Part shown: piece after piece, positions 1 to 8,031 of the stretch
Position numbering within the stretch: the first letter of the stretch is position 1
Layout: each line of letters opens with the position of its first letter
Notes under the pieces: generated by a model
Databases searched by the model: none
The model's input: the letters and a program-made list of their open reading frames with translations, nothing else
What the model was told of the DNA's origin: nothing
NCBI RefSeq assembly: GCF_025567465.1
Contig: NZ_JAOQKI010000026.1
Coordinates: forward strand, 1 to 34,858
Reading direction: 5' to 3'
DNA length: 34,858 bases
From: Roseburia_C amylophila
GTDB lineage: Bacteria; Bacillota; Clostridia; Lachnospirales; Lachnospiraceae
Program-made: the position numbers and the translations under genes

Positions 1-10
1 TAATTATACC

Positions 11-50
11 AAAAAAACGCTCAGACCTCACGGTCTGGGCGATTTTTTTC
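11..50 (-). terminator. Bidirectional rho-independent terminator
   Basis: A 10-bp stem (18-27 with 32-41, one G-U pair, 4-nt loop) is flanked by an A-run at 11-17 and a T-run at 43-49. Read on the minus strand it ends the 820-to-111 transcription unit. The poly-T on the other strand means it could also stop transcription arriving from outside the window. Confidence 0.85.
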
Positions 51-110
51 TAGGGGAGTTTTTTTACAGCCCCTTCGAATATACCTTTAAAAAAGGGACT
101 ATTAATATTT

Positions 111-422
111 CTATTTTCTCTGTAACCGTTTCTGCAGCACGCCCTTTGGATCTTTGATTAAAAACATTACCAGCCAGATGATTAATCCTAAGACCACTAC
201 AGATATCCCCAGGAAAAAATCATTCAGCATGTCCACCGGTTCCGGTGTAAAATACGCTGCCTTTAATTCTATATACTCAACTATCGCATCTACCAGCCAC
301 ATCAGTGTGGCGCCCCAGTACATAAGACTTAAGGTTCCTATTCGCATCTCGTTGGTGCCGTCCTTAAAATACCATACCAAAGTTACAATCACTGCCGCAA
401 TGGCTGCTGTAAGTAAAGTCAT
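111..422 (-). CDS. Small membrane protein, three predicted TM helices
   Basis: This 103-residue protein of unknown function has hydrophobic segments at about residues 2-18, 30-50 and 68-89, and a basic C-terminus (KRLQRK). The last two segments are separated by a short acidic/aromatic stretch around residue 60. Its ATG overlaps the TAA of the upstream gene by one base (TAATG), so the two are probably translationally coupled and act together in the membrane. A strong terminator follows. I recognise no enzymatic motif. Confidence 0.8.
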   Translation of the reverse strand: MTLLTAAIAAVIVTLVWYFKDGTNEMRIGTLSLMYWGATLMWLVDAIVEYIELKAAYFTPEPVDMLNDFFLGISVVVLGLIIWLVMFLIKDPKGVLQKRLQRK

Positions 423-820
423 TACTGTATCTCCTTACCTGTTCCGATAACCGGACGTTTCTCGATTACATTGGATACTGCTACCATACCAGCCCACACA
501 GCCGTAACAAGTACTGCCATGGCGACACCGGTTGTTGCCATCTCATGGAGCATTGCCATCGCATCCTCCGGATTTCCTGCTGCTGTTAAAAATGGGAACC
601 ATGGTGTCACTTCGCCATGCCAGATATGTTCAAATGCCAGCAGTGCAGAACCGCCCCAAAGCATATGATTTAACCATTTTAATTTATGAGAAAATGGTGT
701 CTTGCTGTTCTCACTTAAGGTAAGTTCCTCTTTATTTGCGCGTTCCTCTTTCCCCTTTACCACATGCTCTGCAATTGTGGTAACTGCAGCTTCCGTTGCC
801 GGAACTAAAAAACATGCCAT
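422..820 (-). CDS. Membrane protein, histidine/tryptophan-rich, unknown function
   Basis: This 132-residue protein begins with a short hydrophobic stretch (MACFLVPATEA), followed by a charged region at about 20-45 and helices near 52-68 and 93-115. The segment between the helices is rich in His and Trp (H52, H65, H68, W67, W74, H92), which could hint at a metal or heme ligand; that is inference. The start at 820 has a clear AAGGAGG site about eight bases upstream. It is the first gene of a two-gene unit with the 103-aa protein. Family not recognised. Confidence 0.8.
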   Translation of the reverse strand: MACFLVPATEAAVTTIAEHVVKGKEERANKEELTLSENSKTPFSHKLKWLNHMLWGGSALLAFEHIWHGEVTPWFPFLTAAGNPEDAMAMLHEMATTGVAMAVLVTAVWAGMVAVSNVIEKRPVIGTGKEIQ

Positions 821-852
821 ATTTATATCCTCCTTATAAAACTGATACTTTT

Positions 853-881
853 ATTATATGAGGGAAGTTTCTCAAAGTCAA
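853..881 (-). promoter_or_regulatory. Sigma-A promoter of the two-gene membrane unit
   Basis: On the minus strand, -35 TTGACT (881-876) and -10 TATAAT (858-853) are separated by exactly 17 bp. The -35 overlaps the stop codon of the upstream flippase-like gene (880-878), so the two membrane genes are a separate unit starting about 35 bp upstream of the first ATG. Confidence 0.8.
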
Positions 882-1984
882 TTGTATTCGGCGGTTTCTG
901 CGGGTTTCTTTCTGCTGCACTTTCGCTCCAGGATATATACAATCACCGTAAGAATTGCAGAAGTTATCAACAAAAAGTAGAAATTTATTCCACGGGACAC
1001 ACACATGGATGCCGTAAGAAAAGTTCCCGGAAATACCCCGGCGAAAATGCTCTTATACATCAGCTCCGTAATTCCCTGTGCCCCCGGCAATGGCAGCATA
1101 TCCACGGCGATATAGACGGATGCCTGGAGCATCATGACCGTAAGCGCATCTGTGCCCTTTAAATGAAAGCCAAGATATACAAGATAAGTCAGGAAAAATA
1201 CACTGCATCTTTGCAGCACCGTAAATAATGTGACCGCCACGATTTTTCCCTTATGTCCGGCAAAAAACTGCACCGTCTCCCGGTATTTTTCCTCAAAGCC
1301 GAAGAGTTTTTCAATTCGTTCCTCCGAGTGTTTCAGCAGGTGAAACCGTACGCAGAACCGCTCTACTCCTGTCACAATATTGTGAAACAGCTTTGGCCCG
1401 AACATCACGATTAAAAGAAAAATCACCAGCACTGTATTTAACAGTAGTCCCAGATAAAAAAGCCACATATAGCTTCCCAGATAATTCTTTAGCGGATGAT
1501 AACCAAACAGCAGCATGAAAAGTCCAATCACCACCAGCACAAATTTGTAAAGCACTGCTACCGTCATTAAGACCACAGTACTTTCCGATATCTTTAACCC
1601 ATCCTTTTTCATATGATAGAGCTGCATCGGCTGTCCGCCTGTGGCGGACGGTGTGATTCCCGAATAGAAAAATCCAATAAAGGAATATTTGATGCACCTG
1701 CCTGCTGCAATGGGATTTCCCAGTGCCCGCAGAAGATAGCAGATCATCAGCCCTTCTGCCGATACAAAGAAAATTCCAACCCCCATGGCTCCAAAGAGAT
1801 ACCACACATCCATTTTTCTTACTGCCTTTGCCACCTCTGTCATATCATTTCCCTTACAGATAGCAGAGAAGGTCAGTGCCGCCAGTAAAAGAAACAGCAG
1901 GACACTGATGAGATTCTTTTTATTCTTATGCAATTTCTGTCCGATACTGCTCCATACAGATGAGCTGCTTAAGTTCTCCTTCAT
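878..1984 (-). CDS. LPG-synthase-TM (flippase-like, AglD/YbhN family) membrane protein
   Basis: This 368-residue polytopic protein has a short basic N-terminus, then TM helices from about residue 24 through 350, and a Lys/Arg-rich tail. Conserved elements include the TPSATGGQPMQ segment and the DMLPLPGAQGITE segment, typical of the lysylphosphatidylglycerol-synthase TM domain family. The soluble aminoacyl-transferase domain of MprF is absent. Such proteins are linked to glycolipid or phospholipid translocation. The start at 1984 has an AAAGAGGT site, but the ORF overlaps the upstream cysteine-hydrolase gene by 59 bp, so a later start cannot be excluded. It is the last gene of the envelope operon. 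Confidence 0.85.
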   Translation of the reverse strand: MKENLSSSSVWSSIGQKLHKNKKNLISVLLFLLLAALTFSAICKGNDMTEVAKAVRKMDVWYLFGAMGVGIFFVSAEGLMICYLLRALGNPIAAGRCIKYSFIGFFYSGITPSATGGQPMQLYHMKKDGLKISESTVVLMTVAVLYKFVLVVIGLFMLLFGYHPLKNYLGSYMWLFYLGLLLNTVLVIFLLIVMFGPKLFHNIVTGVERFCVRFHLLKHSEERIEKLFGFEEKYRETVQFFAGHKGKIVAVTLFTVLQRCSVFFLTYLVYLGFHLKGTDALTVMMLQASVYIAVDMLPLPGAQGITELMYKSIFAGVFPGTFLTASMCVSRGINFYFLLITSAILTVIVYILERKCSRKKPAETAEYN

Positions 1985-2477
1985 AGATGACCTCTTTCTG
2001 CTCTAATTCATAAAAATCTTTTGGCGTTACCAGTGAAAAATGCTTCGAAAAAAGCTTTAATCCATTCTCCCCAAGCACCCGGGCAATAAAGGAGGAACAG
2101 GTATAGCGTTTCTCCCGGAAGAATTCCTTCTGCAATAAAATAAAAGGCAGCCCCGCGATGCAGTAATGATATTTGTAACGGTTTTCATAGCATTTTTTCA
2201 ACTGCTTTCTGATATTTTCCTTCTGTTCTTTTGTGCAGTCTATGGCAAATATCATATAACGCGCCGTTGGAAATGCCCGTATGATTTTTTCCTTTTCTTC
2301 CCGCTCGAAACCCGCCAGAAGCGGTATCGAAGGAAATCTTCTTCCCACGCTGTAGCACTCATCCAGCATTTCGTCCATGCCAAGCACCACATGTATGTAA
2401 TCCTGTCGGATGGCTTTGCGGATCATCCACGCAAACAGCCCCGGTGTATCTACTAATCCGATGTATAATTTTTCCAT
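1926..2477 (-). CDS. YiiX-like permuted papain-fold cysteine hydrolase
   Basis: This 183-residue protein has the circularly permuted NlpC/P60 (YiiX/DUF830) arrangement. An early His (H29 in YIHVVLGMDE) is followed by a tyrosine-rich middle (KYHYC, about 102-106) and a late catalytic Cys (C127 in YTCSSFIARVL). Members cleave or transfer amide or thioester-type bonds; some act on cell-wall peptides or lipids. There is no signal peptide, although the N-terminus is mildly hydrophobic. An AGAGGA site precedes 2477. It lies between a glycosyltransferase and a flippase-like gene, 33 bp after the former. The substrate is unknown. Confidence 0.75.
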   Translation of the reverse strand: MEKLYIGLVDTPGLFAWMIRKAIRQDYIHVVLGMDEMLDECYSVGRRFPSIPLLAGFEREEKEKIIRAFPTARYMIFAIDCTKEQKENIRKQLKKCYENRYKYHYCIAGLPFILLQKEFFREKRYTCSSFIARVLGENGLKLFSKHFSLVTPKDFYELEQKEVIYEGELKQLICMEQYRTEIA

Positions 2478-2510
2478 TTTCTTATCCTCTTATACGATTT
2501 CTGCTGTTTC

Positions 2511-3536
2511 TTACTGGAACTGGTACATCTTCCGTGCCAGACGATAACCGGTCAGGGTTACAAAACCGCCTGCCACACCCCCCGGCAGATAAGTAAATCC
2601 GCTTAATCTCCGGTATTTTAAAATGCTATAAAGCTTTGGATGCAGTGCCTTTATATGCTCCCAGAGATTCTCCCTTTTCGCATAAGCTTCCTTATCTCCA
2701 ATCAGCAGCAGATGGATGGAAGAAATTGCCATCATGATAGAGATATTTCTTGTCATATAGGCTGCCAGCTTCGGATAAGTTTTTGATACCTCACCAAGGT
2801 TCACGCAGTCTGACACCAGTTTGGTCACCTTAATCTGCTGGTCAATCCGCTTCATTAAGACCTTTTCATTCACGGACTGGTCATCTCTTCCCAGAAAATA
2901 ATGATACAAATCCAGATTCAGATAACAGATATTTTTCACATAAGGCAATGGTTTATATGCAAATATGTTGTCCACATAAAAGGTGTGCTTCGGCAATTGC
3001 AGCCTGCAATCCCGCAATATCTGGGTGCGGTAAAGCAACGCATGCATCACAAGGTACTGGGACGGCTTGAAATTACCCATGTCATTCCATGTACAAATCT
3101 TCTTCTCCGGAAATACATTGGTATAGCGCATTGGCTTTGTCTTATTCTCATAAAGGTGGTCATAGACATAATTGCAGACTACCAGATCCACTTCTTTTTC
3201 CTGCCACTCCCATTCCCGAAGTTCTGAAAGAAGCTCCTTTAAACTTTCCTCATCCAGCCAGTCATCAGAATCCACCACTTTAAAATAAGTTCCTGTGGCT
3301 GCCTCAAGTCCTGCATTTACGCCGGAACCATGTCCACCGTTTTCTTTATGTATGACTTTCACAATATCCGGATATTCCTTTGCATACTCGTCGGCAATCT
3401 CTCCGGTTCTGTCGGTAGAGCCGTCATCTACAATGATAATTTCCCCTTCCTCCTTGCATACCAGAAGGGAATCTATGCAACGTTTCATATAATCCTGTGA
3501 ATTATAACAAGGTACTGTAAATGTAATTTTCTTCAT
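2511..3536 (-). CDS. Family 2 glycosyltransferase
   Basis: This 341-residue GT-A fold transferase has an N-terminal nucleotide-sugar domain with FTVPCYNSQDYM at the start, the IVDDGSTDRT motif (D37, D38) and the metal-binding DSDDW motif at 89-93. The C-terminal half holds the variable acceptor region and ends with a weakly hydrophobic segment (about 315-335) that could touch the membrane. A strong AGGAGG site precedes the ATG. It is first in an operon with a cysteine hydrolase and a flippase-like protein, which suggests a lipid-linked sugar or wall-polymer decoration; that is inference. Confidence 0.9.
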   Translation of the reverse strand: MKKITFTVPCYNSQDYMKRCIDSLLVCKEEGEIIIVDDGSTDRTGEIADEYAKEYPDIVKVIHKENGGHGSGVNAGLEAATGTYFKVVDSDDWLDEESLKELLSELREWEWQEKEVDLVVCNYVYDHLYENKTKPMRYTNVFPEKKICTWNDMGNFKPSQYLVMHALLYRTQILRDCRLQLPKHTFYVDNIFAYKPLPYVKNICYLNLDLYHYFLGRDDQSVNEKVLMKRIDQQIKVTKLVSDCVNLGEVSKTYPKLAAYMTRNISIMMAISSIHLLLIGDKEAYAKRENLWEHIKALHPKLYSILKYRRLSGFTYLPGGVAGGFVTLTGYRLARKMYQFQ

Positions 3537-3606
3537 TTTCCTAACCTCCTGTATCTCTGTTTACTAAAACGAATGAACTTTCCTTTTATCTTCAATTTTC
3601 TTTTTG

Positions 3607-3626
3607 TGTATTACTCCATTAATACA
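3607..3626. promoter_or_regulatory. Palindromic operator TGTATTA-N6-TAATACA (copy 1)
   Basis: Perfect 7-bp arms (3607-3613 and 3620-3626) flank a 6-bp spacer at the promoter of the GT2 operon. The same arms and spacer length occur at 27326-27345 in front of an ABC transporter. The form resembles operators of the GntR/YtrA subfamily, as I remember them. No such regulator is encoded in the window. Confidence 0.65.
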
Positions 3627-3652
3627 ATTACACAATTAAAGCAATTTGTCAA
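3624..3652 (-). promoter_or_regulatory. Probable promoter of the GT2 envelope operon
   Basis: A perfect -35 TTGACA lies at 3652-3647 on the minus strand. The -10 is poor (AATTGT or TAATTG at 16-17 bp spacing) and abuts the palindromic operator at 3607-3626. That would let a repressor block initiation. The leader to the ATG is about 80 nt. Confidence 0.5.
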
Positions 3653-3722
3653 TTTACATTTCCTTAAGATTTGTTAAACAATAAATAACAAATTTTTAAA
3701 TCCGGCTTTTAAAATCTTATGT

Positions 3723-3751
3723 TTGACAAATTTTAAGTTACCCCCTATAAT
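3723..3751 (+). promoter_or_regulatory. Consensus sigma-A promoter of tyrS
   Basis: TTGACA (3723-3728) and TATAAT (3746-3751) are separated by exactly 17 bp, a perfect consensus promoter. Transcription should start near 3758, just before T-box stem I. High basal initiation suits control by downstream antitermination. Confidence 0.9.
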
Positions 3752-3769
3752 GGGGATAATTAAGGCAGT

Positions 3770-4127
3770 TACAGGCTTTGATGGGAACAAGTAATAGCAA
3801 AGGAAACCTACAGAGAGTCACCGGTTGCTGAGAGGTACAGGGGCAGCTTGTTATGAATACATCCCGGAGCTTCGCACCAAATATTTAATATTTGTCAAAT
3901 CAAAATTAAACTTTACAAATGAATGGTTTGTGCAAATTTGAATGAGTAGGCTGCGACGGATTAGCACACGTTATCGATGCGTAAGTTGCCAGATATCCTT
4001 AAGGCACTGCAGATGGCAGTTCTGTCGGTGACGGACACTTACTGAGGCAGGTTATGCGAATAATCTGTGAAAAAAGGTGGTAACACGAGACTTCGCCCTC
4101 GTCCTTTCACAGGACGGGGGCTTTTTT
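3770..4127 (+). promoter_or_regulatory. T-box leader riboswitch sensing tRNA-Tyr
   Basis: Stem I begins with GGGAACAAGTA at 3783-3793 and closes with TCCC at 3862-3865. The specifier loop carries the tyrosine codon UAC at 3858-3860, in the usual GAA-codon-A setting. The GAGAG segment in 3813-3817 is typical of stem I. The antiterminator bulge UGGU is at 4078-4081 (GGTGGTAACACG); its variable base U pairs with the A discriminator expected of tRNA-Tyr. Uncharged tRNA-Tyr would prevent formation of the terminator at 4095-4127. Confidence 0.95.
4095..4127 (+). terminator. T-box terminator
   Basis: GCCCTCGTCC (4095-4104) pairs with GGACGGGGGC (4112-4121), followed by a run of six T. The 5' arm competes with the T-box antiterminator. 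This is the off state of the tyrS leader. Confidence 0.9.
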
Positions 4128-4195
4128 ATGCGGGAAACAGGATAAAAACATTTCCCGGAATTTTAAAAAATATATTTTCAGAAAGGATTTTTATT

Positions 4196-5422
4196 ATGAC
4201 TTTATATGATGAATTAGTTGCCCGTGGCCTGATTGCCCAGGTAACTGATGAAGCCGAGATTAGAGAGCTCATCAACAATGGAAAAGCTACTTTTTATATT
4301 GGATTTGACCCAACCGCAGACAGCCTTCATGTTGGACATTTCATGGCACTTTGCTTAATGAAACGTCTCCAGATGGCTGGCAACAAGCCAATCGCCCTGA
4401 TTGGTGGCGGAACCGCCATGGTCGGAGACCCATCCGGACGTACTGACATGCGTCAGATGATGACACCGGAAACCATTCAGCACAACTGTGACTGCTTTAA
4501 GAAACAGATGAGCCGCTTTATTGATTTCTCCGATAACAAAGCTCTTATGGTAAATAACGCTGACTGGCTCATGGACTTAAATTACATTGAAGTATTGCGT
4601 GAAGTTGGTGCTCATTTTTCTGTAAACCGTATGCTGACTGCAGAATGCTACAAACAGCGTATGGAAAAGGGCTTAAGCTTCTTAGAGTTTAACTACATGA
4701 TTATGCAGAGCTACGACTTCTATACCTTATACCAGAAATATGGCTGTAATATGCAGTTTGGTGGCGATGACCAGTGGAGCAACATGTTAGGCGGAACCGA
4801 GCTGATTCGTCGTAAACTTGGAAAAGATGCTTACGCGATGACTATCAACCTTCTTCTGAATTCCGAAGGTAAGAAAATGGGCAAAACACAGTCCGGTGCC
4901 GTATGGCTTGACCCGAATAAGACTTCTCCATTTGACTTCTATCAGTACTGGAGAAATGTTTCCGATGCAGATGTATTAAAATGTCTGCGTATGTTAACCT
5001 TCCTGCCATTAGAGCAGATTGACGAAATGGATAAATGGGAAGGCAGCCAGTTAAACCAGGCAAAAGAAATCTTAGCTTACGAACTGACCAATCTGGTTCA
5101 TGGCGAAGAGGAAGCCAAAAAAGCACAGGAGAGTGCAAGAGCATTATTCTCCGGCGGCAATCATGCAGATATGCCTGCTGCTGAAATTACAGAGGCAGAC
5201 CTTCGCGATGGCGTTATCGATATCATGGGACTTCTTGTTTCTGCCGGACTTTGTGCTTCCCGTTCCGAGGCACGTCGTGCCGTAGAGCAGGGTGGTGTTA
5301 CCGTCAACGGCGAAAAAGTAACCGACATCAAGACCACATATACTCCGGATGATATCAAAAATGCAGAAGAATTTGTTCTGAAACGTGGAAAGAAGAAATT
5401 CTGTAAAATTGTAATGAAATAA
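4196..5422 (+). CDS. tyrS: Tyrosyl-tRNA synthetase
   Basis: This 408-residue class I synthetase charges tRNA-Tyr with tyrosine in the cytoplasm. The HIGH-like motif is HVGH at 45-48. The tyrosine-binding region includes the FGGDDQW segment at 188-194. The KMSKS-like loop is KMGKT at 227-231. A C-terminal S4 RNA-binding domain occupies about 340-408. The open frame extends 43 codons upstream into the T-box terminator, but the MTLYDELVARG start at 4196 has its own AAAGGA site and gives the normal family length. Controlled by the tyrosine T-box just upstream. Confidence 0.97.
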   Translation: MTLYDELVARGLIAQVTDEAEIRELINNGKATFYIGFDPTADSLHVGHFMALCLMKRLQMAGNKPIALIGGGTAMVGDPSGRTDMRQMMTPETIQHNCDCFKKQMSRFIDFSDNKALMVNNADWLMDLNYIEVLREVGAHFSVNRMLTAECYKQRMEKGLSFLEFNYMIMQSYDFYTLYQKYGCNMQFGGDDQWSNMLGGTELIRRKLGKDAYAMTINLLLNSEGKKMGKTQSGAVWLDPNKTSPFDFYQYWRNVSDADVLKCLRMLTFLPLEQIDEMDKWEGSQLNQAKEILAYELTNLVHGEEEAKKAQESARALFSGGNHADMPAAEITEADLRDGVIDIMGLLVSAGLCASRSEARRAVEQGGVTVNGEKVTDIKTTYTPDDIKNAEEFVLKRGKKKFCKIVMK

Positions 5423-5436
5423 TCTATAAAAAAACC

Positions 5437-5486
5437 AAAAGAGTTGTACCGATTTGTCCTGATGGACGTTACGATACAACTCTTTT
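5437..5486. terminator. Bidirectional terminator between tyrS and the Rpn gene
   Basis: A 12-bp perfect stem (5437-5448 with 5475-5486) has a 26-nt loop that can itself fold further. It is flanked by A-rich sequence on the left and T-rich sequence on the right, so it serves the convergent genes on both sides. Confidence 0.85.
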
Positions 5487-5526
5487 TTGTCCTATAACTC
5501 GCTATTTCTTTCTGAATCTTATCGCT

Positions 5527-6426
5527 TTATAAATCCAAAGTCTTTCCATACTTTTCTAATACCTGTTTTGCCTGCTCTTCCGTTATCTGTAATTCTTCCT
5601 GCAGCAATGCCAGGATTTCGGCATCTGATTTTCCAAATTTACTACCGAGCTTTATGATTTCTACTTCTTTTCCCTCCTGCAAGCCTTCTTCTAAACCAGC
5701 TTTCTTACCTTCTTCCAGTCCGGCTTTTCTTCCTTCTGCTTCGCCTTGTTTTCGAATCCGCTCTTCTCTCTCAAAACTCTTCATATATGCAAGACCTACC
5801 TCTCCATCCCGCTTAACTGCCGTTACCATCCGATGTAACTTTTTCAAGTTTTCAGATGGAGCATTCTCTATGGATGAATGCTCCATGTAATGCAGTAGCT
5901 GTTTTAATTCCTCCGGCGGGTTTCCTTCCCTTCCCCTTGTATACAAGAATATCGTCTGTGCGCCATCCTCATATTCTAATCCCGGTACTTCGATACATCC
6001 ATTTTTGATTGTATACACCATACGATTCAGTCCAAAGGGATCATAAGTTGTAATAAAGATTACGATGACATTCCGAAGACTCCCATAGGTATCCCCTGCT
6101 GTCAGATTTCCTGCGTCAATCTTCGCATGGTAAAACCGGACTCTTCTGGGCAGTGATACGATTTCTTCTTTTCCATCATTCTGGTCTGGTTCTATATCAA
6201 AGATTTCTCCGTTCTCTTCATCCAGATATACATCCAGCCGAATGCCGTGAGTCTCTGTATTCTCTCCGCAGAAGAAGCGCTGCGGCACTACCGTAAGCTT
6301 CCCTATCTGCCGACGCAGAATGCATTCCAAAATGTACCTCGCCGACTGTTCCCCGTAAATTTTGTGACTGGTCAGGCTGTTTACCAGAAAGTCATCCACC
6401 AGATTCAGTTCTTCTAATGTTTTCAT
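5527..6426 (-). CDS. Rpn/YhgA-family PD-(D/E)XK nuclease (putative transposase-like)
   Basis: This 299-residue protein belongs to the Rpn recombination-promoting nuclease family that is abundant in Lachnospiraceae. The PD-(D/E)XK core is visible as RLDVYLD (D65) followed by FDIEPDQ (E79). The C-terminal third is charged and repetitive, with KAGLEEGKKAGLEEGLQEGKE-type repeats predicted to be helical or coiled. The frame runs 43 codons further upstream, but the ATG at 6426 has an excellent AAAGGAGG site and begins at the family-typical MKTLEELNLVDDF. E. coli RpnA promotes RecA-independent recombination; the role here is unknown. The E-P-D-Q wording differs slightly from the usual E-x-Q. Confidence 0.85.
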   Translation of the reverse strand: MKTLEELNLVDDFLVNSLTSHKIYGEQSARYILECILRRQIGKLTVVPQRFFCGENTETHGIRLDVYLDEENGEIFDIEPDQNDGKEEIVSLPRRVRFYHAKIDAGNLTAGDTYGSLRNVIVIFITTYDPFGLNRMVYTIKNGCIEVPGLEYEDGAQTIFLYTRGREGNPPEELKQLLHYMEHSSIENAPSENLKKLHRMVTAVKRDGEVGLAYMKSFEREERIRKQGEAEGRKAGLEEGKKAGLEEGLQEGKEVEIIKLGSKFGKSDAEILALLQEELQITEEQAKQVLEKYGKTLDL

Positions 6427-6666
6427 GTTTCCTCCTTTTCCCATAATGCAAGGAAAAGCAGGATTGCATATCTCATTTCCGATTCTGAAATTCCACCTAT
6501 CCAATGCACTATGCGTTCGTAAATTGTAATTAGAATTTAAAAGCATAGAATTCATTGAATTGATACCAGAAATTTAGATTGGCTTCCGCCACTCGAAAAT
6601 CAGAATATATGCTTTGTGTTGATTGTAACAAATGCCCTTGAAGAAAACAAGTAAAATATTTATAAA

Positions 6667-6700
6667 ACCGGTACCGAAGGCTTCTACCCCCGGAACCGGT
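6667..6700 (-). terminator. Terminator overlapping the CmpB-like gene end
   Basis: ACCGGTACCG (6667-6676) pairs with CGGAACCGGT (6691-6700) with one mismatch. On the minus strand it is followed by TTTTAT. The hairpin spans the stop codon (6684-6686) of the membrane gene. Confidence 0.65.
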
Positions 6701-7442
6701 CTTTCACTTTCTCCACATATTGAACGCACAGTTCTTTCCGTTCTTCCACAAAACTACTGCAACGCTCCTTCTTCTCTTCGAAGTAAATTTTACAGTACTC
6801 CTTCTGCTCCCCTGCCATATAAAGGTAACATTCTTTCCGGTCCCGCATCTGCCGTGCCAGCTTTTCCATTCTTGCACGGACGGTTTCCATATGTACGGTC
6901 GTATAAACCACATCAACTACAAAGAGAATATATAGGAAAAGTACCACTCTGGTGAGCACCAACTCCGGAATTGCTGCGGTAAGCTGCATGATTACCGGAT
7001 GAACGAAGTGGAGCAGTATCACGTTTCCGATTCCAAATATGATGCAGCCATAAAGACAGATTCTTCCGTTCAGATTATATCTGTATCTGGTATAATCCCA
7101 CCAACGTTTGTGGAACATACGCTCCATCGCATAAGAAGTAATATACTCTACTACGCCGGAGGTAAACATGGCTGCCACAAAGATTGCCGGCACATTTCCA
7201 ATCCAGCCGATGAGCCAGTAATTAAGCACTGCTCCCGCTCCATAAATCGGAATCCACGGACCTCTTAAGTAGCCACGGTTGATAAATTTATGATATTTTA
7301 TCTGGGAGCAAATGGTAGCTTCATAAAGCCATCCTGCTGCACTGTAAATCACAAACCAAAGGAAATAAATTCTGCCGGCTACCAAAAAATGCAGGAACAC
7401 ATTTCCGCATGTGCCCATAAATTCTCTTACCTGTACTAACAT
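6684..7442 (-). CDS. CmpB-type putative ABC-transporter membrane protein
   Basis: This 252-residue membrane protein is of the ABC_trans_CmpB family. Helices run between about residues 20 and 160, with the characteristic GWLYEAT, RGYLRGPWIPIYGAGA and EYITSYAMERMF motifs. A cytoplasmic, highly charged tail follows, rich in Glu/Lys/Arg with repeated Tyr-Cys pairs (RKECYLYM, KEYCKIYFEEKKERC). The ATG at 7442 with a GGGAGG site is preferred over the longer frame from 7487. It overlaps the HD gene by 7 bp and is probably coupled to it. The function of this family is not established. Confidence 0.8.
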   Translation of the reverse strand: MLVQVREFMGTCGNVFLHFLVAGRIYFLWFVIYSAAGWLYEATICSQIKYHKFINRGYLRGPWIPIYGAGAVLNYWLIGWIGNVPAIFVAAMFTSGVVEYITSYAMERMFHKRWWDYTRYRYNLNGRICLYGCIIFGIGNVILLHFVHPVIMQLTAAIPELVLTRVVLFLYILFVVDVVYTTVHMETVRARMEKLARQMRDRKECYLYMAGEQKEYCKIYFEEKKERCSSFVEERKELCVQYVEKVKDRFRG

Positions 7443-7906
7443 ACTTCCTCCCTGCATCTGCGCTGTAAGGTCTCTCTGGTAGAACATTTCTTATCTATCC
7501 AGCAGACAATCCAGCTTTCCAAGTATTTCGGCGGCACCAGTGTCAGCGGAAACATATGCTTCTTGATAATGTCATGCTCTATCGGAGTTAATTCCACATC
7601 CATGCTGGCATTCCGCAATGCTACACCCGGATGGAAAAATCCATGCAGATGATGCGGCGTCAGCTGGTTATGCCAGTCATATAAGAAATAATCGTGAAGC
7701 AATGCACCCCGGATCAGCTGCTCCATTTCTACCTGAAGCTGATGTTCTTTTGCAAAAAGGTAACTTTCATATGCCACCTGAACACAATGCTCATATACCG
7801 TGGTGGTTCCATGCTGGATATGCTCCTTGGACTGCAAAATTCTGGTTTCTGCCTCAACCTGTTTTAATATATTCATGAAATAAGTATCTTTACTATAAGC
7901 TTCCAT
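7436..7906 (-). CDS. HD-domain phosphohydrolase-like protein
   Basis: This 156-residue single-domain protein has the HD signature: H40 (VYEHC), H71-D72 (ALLHDYFLYDW) and further His/Asp around HHLHGFFHPG (about 85-94) and IEHDIIKKH. HD proteins hydrolyse phosphate esters of nucleotides or related molecules using a metal pair. The substrate is unknown. The Shine-Dalgarno sequence is weak (AAAG only), but a good promoter lies 34 bp upstream. It is the first gene of a two-gene unit with the CmpB-type membrane protein. Confidence 0.8.
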   Translation of the reverse strand: MEAYSKDTYFMNILKQVEAETRILQSKEHIQHGTTTVYEHCVQVAYESYLFAKEHQLQVEMEQLIRGALLHDYFLYDWHNQLTPHHLHGFFHPGVALRNASMDVELTPIEHDIIKKHMFPLTLVPPKYLESWIVCWIDKKCSTRETLQRRCREEVC

Positions 7907-7939
7907 TTTCTTTAACTTTCTTACTTCTCATCTTATTCC

Positions 7940-7968
7940 ATCTTAATCAATATCATGTATTACGTCAA
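7940..7968 (-). promoter_or_regulatory. Promoter of the HD/CmpB unit
   Basis: On the minus strand, TTGACG (7968-7963) and TAAGAT (7945-7940) are separated by 17 bp, about 34 bp before the HD gene ATG. Confidence 0.65.
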
Positions 7969-8031
7969 TGTCCGAATTCTTACGATTTCCTTAACCTGTA
8001 ACCATGAGTGTTTTTTATAAATACCAGAAAG

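Noticed and set aside
1311..1805. 164-aa minus-strand ORF
   Set aside because: It is a frame shadow within the flippase-like gene, with no RBS and low-complexity composition.
4067..4195. In-frame upstream extension of tyrS
   Set aside because: It begins inside the T-box antiterminator and runs through the terminator. The ATG at 4196 has an RBS and gives the normal synthetase length.
6427..6555. 43-codon upstream extension of the Rpn-family gene
   Set aside because: The frame is open, but the ATG at 6426 has a near-perfect AAAGGAGG and matches the family start.
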